From positions 618,833 to 682,832 of the forward strand of contig CAUYUJ010018882.1 of the NCBI GenBank assembly GCA_963575745.1: 64,000 bases of DNA, read 5' to 3'. Positions 51,655-61,800 of the stretch are shown here, piece by piece. Each line of letters opens with the position of its first letter. The stretch's first letter is position 1. Position numbers and translations under genes: made by a program. The notes under the pieces are model-generated. The model searched no databases, had not been told where the DNA came from, and was given only the letters and a program-made list of their open reading frames with translations. This DNA is from Prorocentrum cordatum (Eukaryota; Sar; Dinophyceae; Prorocentrales; Prorocentraceae).

Positions 51655-52650
51655 CGCCGTCCAATCTTGGCACACCCTTCACACGTTTCGTGGTCCCATA
51701 TGAAGCTCCACCCAAGGTCCCAGTTGCGCAGTCCGCATGGCGGCGCCGCCCCACTTGGCACACCCCTCACACGTTCCGTGGCCCCATAGGGAGCTCGACC
51801 TCAGGCCCCAGTGGCGCAGTCCGCATGGCGGCGCCGCCCCATCTTGGCACACCCTTCACACGTTTCGTGGCCTCATGGGGAGCTCCTCCTCAGGTCCCAG
51901 TTGTGCAGTCTGCATGGCGGCGCCGCCCCATCTTGGCACACCCCTCACACGTTTCGTGGCCTCATGGGGAGCTCCACGTATGGTCCCAGATGCGCAGTCT
52001 GCATGGCGGCGCCGCCCTATCTTGTCACACCCCTCGGTCCCAGTGGCGCAGTCCGCGTGGCGGCGCCGACCCGTTGTGGCGCAGTCCGCATGGCGGCGCC
52101 GCCACATGGTGGCACACCCCTCACACGCTTCGTGGCCCCAAAGGGAGCTCCTCCTCAGGTCCCAGTGGCGCAGTCCGCATGGCGGCGCCGCCCCATCTTG
52201 ACACACCCCTCACACGTTTCGTGGCCCCGTAGGGAACTCCACCTACGGTCCCAATGGCGCAGTCCGCATGGCGGCGCCGCCCCATCTTGGCACACCCCTC
52301 GCACGTTTCGTGGCCCATAGGTAGCTCCGCCAAAAGTCCCAGTGGCGCAGTCCGCATGGCGGCACCGCCTCATCTTGGCACACCCCTCACACGTTTCAAT
52401 GCCCCATAGGCACATAAGGTCCCAGTGGCGCAGCCCCCATGGCGGCGCCGTCCTATGTTGGCACACCCCTCACACGCTTCGTGGCCCCATGGGGAGCTCC
52501 ACCCACGGTCCCAGTGGCGCAGTCCGCATGGCGGCGCCACCCCATCTTGGTACACCCCTCACACGTTTCATGGGCCGACAGGGAGCTCCACGTACGGTCC
52601 CAGTGGCGCAGTCCGCGTGGCGGCGCCACACCATCTTGGCACACCCCTCT
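51655..52650 (+). repeat. satellite S2, about eleven units of 88 bp
   Basis: Units read CTTGGCACACCCCTCACACG, TTTCGTGGCCCCATAGGGAG, CTCCACCTACGG, TCCCAGTGGCGCAGTCCGCA and TGGCGGCGCCGCCCCAT. The block TTCGTGGCCCCATAGGGAGC plus CCAGTG is shared with S1, so the two satellites are related or share a recombined core. Confidence 0.9.
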
Positions 52651-52654
52651 GTCC

Positions 52655-53360
52655 AAAATGCTGCTCTCGCTGAAGCACTGGCCTCATTTTCGGGCTGTCG
52701 ATCCTTCCGAATCGTGCTTCCGCTGCAACGCTGGCACCATTTCCGCGCTGCCTCTCGTTCCGAGTCGCGCTCCCGCTGCAAAGCTGGCGTCATTAGTTCC
52801 AACGTCATGCCACGGCATGGGTTTCGGTCCTTCCAAATCGGCCCCACCATCTAGAGCATGCCCACCCGAAACACCAATCGGACGTGATTCCGCATCGGGT
52901 GTCGAGTCGTTGATTTTTTGGGCCGCGGAAGCCCCCCCCCCACCCCCTTCCACTTTGGGGCGTCGCAATGCACTGCTATGCCAAGCTACGCGTCCTCAGT
53001 TCCGCGTTTTCGCGCGTGGATTGGTTCTCCAAATGCTGTTTTCGCTGAAGCGCTGGCCTCATTTTCGGGCTACCGCTCGTTCCGAATCGGGCTCCCGCTG
53101 CAACGCTGGCCTCATTTCAGCGCTGCCGCTCATCTCGAATCGTGCTCCGACTGTAGCGCTGGCGCCATTATTTCCAGTACCATGCTACCTACGACGCAGT
53201 GTTCGGTCACTCCACATAGCCCCCAAAATCTAGAAACTGGCCTGCAGAACAAATCATCGGAAGTGACTACACATTCGGTGTCGATGCTTGGACGTATTGG
53301 GCCGCGGACCCCCCCCCCCACTGTGGGGCGGCGCCACGTCATGCTGTGTCATGCTACGCG
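52655..53360 (+). repeat. tandem dimer of about 350-380 bp
   Basis: AAATGCTGTTTTCGCTGAAG, CGCTGGCCTCATTTTCGGGC, CCGAATCGGGCTCCCGCTGC, a CGGTCNTTCC block, GTGTCGATGCTTGG-like sequence and GGGCCGCGGA plus a C-run occur twice (from 52655 and from 53036). Each unit contains two shorter CGCTGCAACGCTGGC repeats. Confidence 0.75.
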
Positions 53361-53499
53361 TTGGTCGTCAACACCATGATATGCCATGTACTGGCAAGCC
53401 GTGTTGCGACACCCGATTGTGCGAATAGTGAGGGGCTCTACGACATGGTAAGGGGTGGGAGGGAGGGGCAGGACGTCAGATATGATGCGAGCGCACCTA

Positions 53500-53960
53500 G
53501 CCTGCCTCTCTCCACTCCCCTCTCTCCACTCTCCGCTCTCCACTCTCCTCCCTCCTCTCTCCTCTTTCCGCTTTCCCCTCTCCTCTCTCCCCTCTCCTCT
53601 CTCCTCTCTCCTCTCTCCTCTCTCCTCTCTCCTCTCTCCTCTCTTCTCTCTCCTCTCCTCCTCCATCTCCTCCTCCTCCGCCTCCGTCCCTCACTCCTCC
53701 TCCTCCTCCTCCTCTCCTCGTCCTCCTCCTCCTCCTCCTCCTCCTCCTCCTCCTCCTCCTCCTCCTCCTCCTCCTGCTCCTCTTTCTCCTCCTCCTCCTC
53801 CTCCTCCTCTTCCTCTCCTCCTCCTCCTCTCCTCTTCCTCCTTCTCCGCCGCCGCCGCCTCCTCCTCCTCCGCGTCCTCCTCCTCCTCCTCATCCTCCTC
53901 CTCCTCCTCCTCCTCCTCCTCCTCCTCCTCCTCCTCCTCCTCCTCCTCCTCCTCCTACTA
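53500..53960 (+). repeat. CTCTCCTCT then (TCC)n tract
   Basis: CTCTCCTCT units up to about 53655, then TCC units to 53955. Confidence 0.9.
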
Positions 53961-54024
53961 CTCTTATCAGCATCAGCATCAGCATCAGCATCAACATCAG
54001 CATCATAATCATCATCAGCATCAG

Positions 54025-54116
<92 letters not shown>

Positions 54117-54312
54117 TCATCATCAACAACATCAGCAGCAGCATCAGCATCATAATCAGCATCATCAGCAGCAGCAGCATCATCATCATCAGCAGCAGCA
54201 TCGTCAGCATCATCATAATCATCGTCATCATCAACAGCATCCGCATCCGCATCCGCATCCTCATCCTCATCCTCAGCATCACCATCATCATCATCATCAG
54301 CATCAGCATCAG

Positions 54313-54359
<47 letters not shown>

Positions 54360-54445
54360 GCATCATCATCATAATCAGCATCATCATCCTCAGCAGCAGC
54401 ATCATCATCAGCATCATCATCATCAGCATCATGATCATCATCATC
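53961..54445 (+). repeat. (CAT/CAG)n interspersed triplet tract
   Basis: CATCAGCATCAT and ATCATCATC units, about 480 bp; His/Gln, Ile/Ser or Asp/Ala frames are by-products. Confidence 0.95.
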
Positions 54446-54449
54446 CTCT

Positions 54450-55470
54450 CTGCTCTCTTCTCTCTCCTCTCTCCTCTCGCCTCCCCCTGCCCTCCTCTCT
54501 CCTCTGAACTCTGTCTTATGTCCTCTGTCCTCTGTCTTATATCCCTTCCACATACTCCTCGACCCACTCTCATCTCTCTTCTCTTCACTCTCCTCTCTCC
54601 TCTCTATCTCCTCTCTCCTCTCTCCTCGGTCCTCTCTCCACTCTCCATTCTCCTCTCTCTTCGCTCCTCTCTCCTCTCATCTCTCTCCTCTCTTGTTTCT
54701 TCTCTCTGCTCTCTCCTCTCTCCTCTCGCCTCTCCTCTCCTCCTCCTCCTCCTCCTCCTCCTCCTCCTCCTCCTCCTCCTCTCCTCGCTCCTCCTCCTCC
54801 CTCCTCCTGTTCCTCCTCCTCCTCCTGCTCCTCCTCCGCCTCCTCCTCCTCCTCCTCCTCATCCCTCCTCCTTCCTCTCCCTCCTCCCTCCTCCCTCCTC
54901 CATCCTGCCTCCTGCCTCCTTCCTCCCCCCCTTCCCCCCTCCTCTCCTCCTCCCGTTCCTCCTCTCCTTCCTCCCTCCTCCCTCCTCCCTCCCTCCTTCC
55001 TCCTCCCTTCTCTCCTCCCTCCGTCATCCCGCCTCCCTCCTTCCTTCCCCCCTCCTCCTCTCTCCGCATTCATCCGTCGCCCTCCCTCCCTCCTCCTACT
55101 CCTCCTCCTCCTCCTGCTCCTCTTCTCTCTCCTAACTCCTTCCCTACTTCTCTCCTCCTCCCTCCTCCCTCCCCCCCTCCCTCCTTCCTCCTCCCCCTCC
55201 CTCCCTCCTCCGTCCTCCGTCTTCCGTCTCCCCGCATCTGTCCTCCCTCCTCCCTCCTCCTCCCTCCTCCCTCCTCCATCCTCCTCCCTCCTCCCTCCTC
55301 CCCCTCCTCCTCCCTTCCTCCTCCCTCCTCCTCCTCCTCCCTCCTCCCTCCTCCCTCTCCTTCCTCCCTCCTCCCTCCTCCTACTCCTACTCCCTCCTCC
55401 CTATTCCCTCCTCCCTCTTCACTCCTCACTCCTCCCTCCTTCCTCCTCCCTCCTCCCTCCTCCCTCCTCC
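54450..55470 (+). repeat. C/T-rich tract leading into the right-hand LINE
   Basis: CTCTCCTCT units, then CTCCTCC and TCCTCCC units, almost entirely pyrimidine on the plus strand. It ends directly at the LINE's first recognisable sequence. Confidence 0.9.
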
Positions 55471-55479
55471 CTCATCCGT

Positions 55480-55898
55480 CCTCAGCCGCAGCCGTGCAGC
55501 CGCCCTCAGCCGCAGCGTCAGCCCAGCAGTTGCAGGCCGCAGCAGCAGTCCCAGTGGCGCATGCAGGAGGCAGCGCCATCGCGGCCACCAAGGAGAGGGC
55601 CGCGAAGTCAGCCGCAGACAAGTTGGCCCGTGAGCAGGAGAGGGCAGCTGCGGAGTCTGAGCGGGACAAGCAGGCGGGCAGGCAGCAGACCAGGCTGCAG
55701 CTTCGACCCGCAGCAGAGCCGGCGGCCAAGAAAGAAGGAGGGAGAGAGGAGCGCTCACGCTCACCTGAGGCCAGGCAGCCTGCAGGCTCAGGGCTAGCGG
55801 ACAGAGCGCCAGGAGGCGCTCCTGCCTCCCCAGCTGCGGCGTCTTCGACAGCGTCGATGGCCAGTCCGGCCAGCGCTGCAGCCAGGCCATCCCAGTGA
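55480..55898 (+). CDS. N-terminal (ORF1-like) part of the right LINE, 5' end lost
   Basis: The frame runs in from the (TCC)n tract and becomes protein-like at AAAVQPPSAAASAQQLQAAA. A charged helix follows (ATKERAAKSAADKLAREQER, AAAESERDKQAGRQQ), then a Ser/Ala/Pro tail. It ends with a TGA at 55896-55898. The next frame is in the same phase, so this may be the front of one polyprotein split by a single TGA, or a separate ORF1. Its role is likely RNA binding or assembly, by analogy only. Confidence 0.55.
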
Positions 55899-58800
55899 CA
55901 AACACGGGGCCTCGCCGAGGACACCCCGCTCCCAGGTGACAGGGAGGGCGGGGCCCCTGATGGTGTCACCCAGCCAGACCTACAAGGGCGGCAGCCGCGA
56001 CGAGTGGTGCCGCTGCCAGACTGCGAGCGTGCACTCGGCATGCTACGTGCAGCCTGGCCCTTCGACCTCACGGCCCTGGATGAGGGCGTGCTAGGCCCCT
56101 CTCTCCACAGCTCCACCAAGGCGCTCCTGGCGGAATGCTGTGAGGATGCTTTCGCGGCGGTACCAGGCCGAAGAGCATCTCCCTTTGGGTACGTCTCCCT
56201 GGACATCTACACAGATGGCTCAGGAGGTGCCGACAAGGGCCACATGCCAGGTCCACCGTCATGGGCCTTCACCGTGATCGGGACCGACGTGCAGGGGCGT
56301 AAGTCCAACATCGGCTACCTGGGCCAGGTGATGCCGGACCTCGTGGACAGGTTTGCGCAGCCCTCAGTGGCAGCAGAAGTCTGTGCAGCAGCGGCCGCCG
56401 CAATGTGGGTTCTCCAGCTGCACCAGGCAGACCCCTCGGTCCACCTCATGGACACCCCCATGCCGCACATCACCTTCCACTCGGACTGCCTCTACGTGCT
56501 AGACATCGCGGCAGGAGGTGCCTCCCTTGCCACGTATGCCCCGTTCTCCACAGTGTTTGACGGGATGCACAAGCTCTTGCAGGCCATCACCCCCTTCAGC
56601 TGGAAGCATGTCCCAGCGCATGAAGGCAACGGCTGGAACGAGCTGGCGGACACGATCGCCACGTTAGCCAGAGGAGGAGAAATCGAGACAGTGATTGACG
56701 ACAGCTTCTGGGAGCGTGTCCTGGACATGGCGCAGGAGGCGCCCTGGCTTTGGCTTGCAGCTGCGCCAGCGCACCTCCAGGCCCAGTATCCCACCCCAGG
56801 GGCCGACGTTCCCCAGCTGGCGCCGCCGTGCCGCGGGCTGGCAGACTTCCTGCACGACCGCCTGGAGGGCACAGGCACGGGAGGTGCCCAGCAGCTGCAG
56901 CAGGAGGTGAAGCTAAGGGTAGCAGTCGCCAATGTCCTCACGCTCGACCCGAGCAAAGCCAGGACAGGAGGTGGCAAGGCCTTCTCAGGAGTGCTGCTAC
57001 CAGGGCGTGTCCACATGCTCTCGGGCCAGTTCGGGCTTTTCAAGTACCACCTCGTCGGCACGTTGGAGACGAGAGTGCCCAAGTCCTCAGTGCTGAAGGT
57101 GGGGGAGTACCAGATCTTCCACGCGGCGGCGAACTCCAAGGGCCAGTACGGAGTCTCGCTCTGGGTCAACCTGAAGCTGCGCCACCAGGGCGCCCCGACC
57201 CTCGAGGCCAAGCACATCGCAGTCCTGCATCAGGACCCGCGCAGGATGCTCGTCAGCATCCGCTCCAGCTTGCTCAACATTGATGTGCTGGTGGCCCATG
57301 CGCCCCACAGCATGACGGCGAAGGAGCTACGAGATCGCTGGTGGCAGCAGACTCACCAGATCCTCAAGCAGCATCGCCCTGGAGGCAAGCACAACCTCAT
57401 TTGCCTGATGGATGCGAATGCCAGGGTTGGCCAGCACACCACTGCTGAGATCGGCAACCACGGTGCCGCCCAGGAGAACGAGGCAGGTGCTGCGCTGAGG
57501 CACTTTGCGGCCAAGGTGCCAGTGTGCTTGCCAAGTACCCTGCTCCCGTCCAGAGGAGGGCACCATGCGACCTGGCGCTGCCCAGGGCGCGAAGGCCAGC
57601 GAGGTCACGAGCACAGACTCGACTACGTGTGCATCTCGCCAGGCCTCCTCCAGTACGTCAAAGATCAGGGAGTCAACCACGACATCGAGCTTGCCATCTC
57701 GCAGCAGGATCACTCCCTGGTTGACCTTTTGCTCGAGATTCCACCGATCGAAGCAGCGCCTCATCCTCCGACGTGGAAAGGAGTCGCCGTGGACAAGGCC
57801 AAGTTCGGAGTGCCAGAATGCAGGATGCAGTTTGAGGAGTTGATGGGCACCATCCCGGCCTTCCCCCTGGACCTACATCCCAACGACCACGCCGACCAGC
57901 TGGACAGGGCAGTCAGGGACGCCGCAGAGAAGGCATTCCCGAAGGACCCAGTGAGGGCCAAGCCTGCATGGACGTCAACCAAGTCAAGGGATCTCTGCTC
58001 GCTGAGGTGCAAGGGCACCAAGAACGCCAGCAAAGTCCAGTCCAGGTGCCAGGTCTTCATGGTCAGGGTGCTGTTTGCGGCGTGGGCGCTGATGCCCAAA
58101 GGGGACCTCTGGCTCAACCTACGTACGAGGGAGCTGGACTGCTCGGTCCGCCTTGGCCCTACCTGTGCCAGAGTGGTGCCGGAGCTGGCTCCTGTCCTTC
58201 AAGGATACCGTGAGTTGTTGGACGGCACGGCGCTTCTCATGGCCAAGCAGTTTCCGAGGCCACAGAAGTACACTCGCGTGCACAGGCTCCCAGATAAGCA
58301 TGGAGGCAGGGTACAATTTCACCAGCAGGCGACCAGCAGGACTGGACATACGTCAAACTCCCAGGAGGCTCGCGGCATAGGGCAAGGGAATGGCACTCAT
58401 GCTGCAGAGCAAGATGACGGCCAACATGCACATGAGAAGGGCCTCCTTGACGCCAAGAAGAATGACCACGCCTCCTCCAGTCCCATGCTTCGCCCGTGGC
58501 GGGTCACGATGGATGGCTTCCACGACCCGTTCGACGACCTGGAGGATGAGGAGGAGGCCCAGCCCACTCTCTCCCAGGGTCAGTGCCTCCCAGAGGAGGT
58601 GCAGCAGGAGGAGGCGGGCAGTCCGACGATACGAGCCTGCTCGACGGCATCGGCGGAGTCGACGGCGTCAGGCTCAGGGAGCAGAGCGTCCTCTCCCACC
58701 TCAGGTTCGGGGAGCGGTGCCAGCACACCAAGTGGCCACTGCAGAGAGGACACTTGTGAGCCAAGGACGGCAACGGCCTCAGCAACTACTCCAGCATCCC

Positions 58801-61800
58801 GCGGGGCCTCGAGCTCGGCCACGGGTACGGCCGCACCCTCAAGGGCCCCCTGGACCTTGAGTACGGCAACTGCCTTGGCTACCTCACCACCTTCCCGCAG
58901 TGATTCGGGAGCGGCAAATGCTGCGGCCTCAGCATCAGCATCGTTCAGTGCTCTGTCTACGGCAGCAGCAGAAGGTGTTGCCCAGGTCCCAATGACATGG
59001 GTAAGGTGGCCAGCGACTCCAAGCAGCACCGCCTCCGACCTGGAGGACCAGGTCATGACCCGAGTCCCCCATGTCGTGGACTACGTGGGGCGCGCTGGTG
59101 GCAGATGGTGTTTGGACCATAGTGACGGCATGCTGCAACCCAAGCACGACGAGCTCTTGTTAAGTCAAGCCGTCGGGGAAGCATCGGACAACCTGAGTAG
59201 GTCCGGCACCAGAAGCGGCCAGCCGCCTGCAGCACAGCAGGGAGGAGCTCAGCAGCCGCCAGCGGACATGTGCGACCCGCCTTGGGAGGACGAAATTGAC
59301 GAGGAGGAGGACCTGAGGGAGCACATGGAGGAGCGCTCCAGCTTCTGGGTCTACAACTTGGCGGAGGCGGAGGGCAGCCACAGGTCATGGAAGGTGTGGT
59401 GTGTACCCGTCGTCAAGCATCTCCTGCGCCGCCACCCTGCACGGCTACGTTCCATCCAGGACACCAGGGACGGCGAGTCCAGGCAAATCGACCGCATCGC
59501 AGAGGACATCTGCGAGGCTGCATGGCGCAACACGGCCGACCGCAGGGCCGGGATGATCAACTGGATCTGGTGGCAGGATCGCCAAGGTGAGCACGACAGC
59601 AGGGACAGGCTGGTGGCGGAGCACTGGCGCACCCTGGACAACATCCGTGCTGAATTTCGAGGTCTATTGGGGAGGCATGCTCCGCCTGAAGGTACAAGGC
59701 GGCGTAGGCGACTTGAAGCACCAGATCCACCAGCAGGAACAGGTGCTGACGAGTGGCGAGGTGAAGCTGATGGAGGCAGCCGCGTTTTGCCGAAGTCAGA
59801 GCGGGACGCCTCGGTGCTCCTCGAGCCGAGAGCGTCCCAAGTCGTCGCCACTGGTCTGCCGGATGCCTCGATTGGCCACGTTTTGCCAAGGTCAGAACCG
59901 CCAGCCCCGGTGCTCCTCGAGCCGAGGGCTGGCTACACGTCGCCACGGCTTTCGGATTCGCGCCCAGGTGCAAGGCTCCAGCATAGAAGGACGTGCTCCC
60001 TTCAGCCGGCCAGGGTGCGCCCAGACGGACACCTCTTCCTAGAGCCGATGGTACTGAGGCCGACCCAGTTCACCATGAACCTGCTGAAGGATGCCGTGTC
60101 ATCCTGGACGGAGCTCCTGCCCGACCTCTTCAGCATGACTACGAGGCTCCTGCAGAAAGCAGCGGCTCTACGAGAATGGGCCTGGCGAGTCTCCCTGCGC
60201 GCAGTCCAGAGCTCGCTCAAGGACGACGCCAACATGCACTACGCGAGGATCGCAGCCGACATCGGTGACGCGTGGAGCAACAGCCAGTCCAAGCGTGCCT
60301 ACGCCAGGCTGCGAGGCATGGGGATCGGCTCGGAAAAGAAACGCATGCAGTCCACCTTACCCATGGTTCGCAAGTTGGACGGCAGCATGGCGCAGGACGC
60401 CCACGAAGCAGGAGATCGGTGGGTCCAGCACTTTGCATTGGTCGAGTGTGCGGCAGATGTGCCGATCTCTGAGGTTGAGATGTTCGACGGGTTCTTTGAG
60501 GAGCTGCCGCAGAACCACACTCTCGAGCTGGCGTGCATCCCCTCGCTCACGGAGCTGGAGAGGGCCCTCCACGTGGCCAAGGACACAGCAGCAGGGGTCG
60601 ATGGATTCCAGGGGCGCTTCTGCAAGGAGTTTGCGAAGCCGCTCGCCAGGGCCTACATGCCGCTACTCACCAAGTTCTCCATCATGGGCGAGGAGCCGGT
60701 GCAGTGGAAGGGGGGCTACTACCGCCACCACCACAAGAAGAAGGCCATCGAGGAGTGCGCCAACCACAGGTGCTTTGCAGTCACTGCCACCATCGGCAAG
60801 CGAGCCCGACACTGCATCCGTGAGCGGTTGTCGCAGCACATGCCCAGTCTGGTGGGCCCCAGGCAGTTTGGAGGCATCCAGCGACGGGGCACACAGCACG
60901 CGCTCATCCTCATACGGCTCCTCCAGGCCACGGCAATGGCCAAGTCTACCACGTTTGCCGCCTTCTTCCTGGATGCCAAGGACGCGTTCTACTCGCTCGT
61001 GAGGGAGCTTGTCCTGCACACCACCACGAGCGAGTCCGGCCTCGACGCCATCTCGAAGTCCACGGGTGTGCCCGAGGACGCGCGCCGACTCCTCAGGCAG
61101 ACGATTGGAGGGCCCCCAATCCTAGAGCGAAAGGGTGTGTGTGGGCACCTCCGAGCGCTGATCTCCGAGCAGTACAGGGCCTCCTGGTTTGTGTGCGAAG
61201 GCTCCGACCACGTTGCCCTTGGCACCAAGTCGTCCATCCCAGGTCAGCCCCTGGCGGACCAGATCTACGAGATAGCGATGGGTGAGATCACCGAGCTCAT
61301 CGAACAGCGACTCCATGCTGCAGGGCTAGGCGTCTGGGTAATGGGCACGGACTCCAGGTCCCTGGCAGACCAGCTCGACAGCGAGGACGAGTGGCAGGAG
61401 CTCCCGTCTCACAGCGTTGCCTTCGCGGACGACGGCAGCTTCTTCTACCTCGGCGAGGCCAGCGGTGCTGCAGAGGCCCTGGCCCTTGCGGGCGGCATCA
61501 TTCTGGATGCCTACGCCGAGTATGGCCTACGGCTCAACCTGGACCCAGGCAAGTCGGAGGCACTCTTCATGTTTGCGGGGAAGGGCTCCAAGGCTGCCAA
61601 GCACGACGCGTGGCACGTCCGCCAGGGCAGGCTTGCCCTAGTCTCCAAGTACTTCGAGGACCCGTCCGTCAGGCTGGTCAACTCCCACGTCCAGCTGGGC
61701 ACGGTGATTGACGACCACGGTGCCATGTACCCCGAGCTCTACCGCAGGGCACAGTCCACCAGCAAGCAGCTGAGCCAACTCAGGCGCAAAGTCTGCAGAG

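Noticed and set aside
48140-52650. CRISPR-like regular repeats
   Set aside because: Units are contiguous satellite monomers without unique spacers, and the context is eukaryotic.
53455-54553. Long His/Ser frame on plus and Asp frame on minus
   Set aside because: Both arise from CAT/CAG and TCC triplet tracts.
54693-55470. Front half of the 401-codon frame leading into the right LINE
   Set aside because: It is Leu/Ser/Pro-only from the pyrimidine tract; only the part after about 55480 looks like protein.
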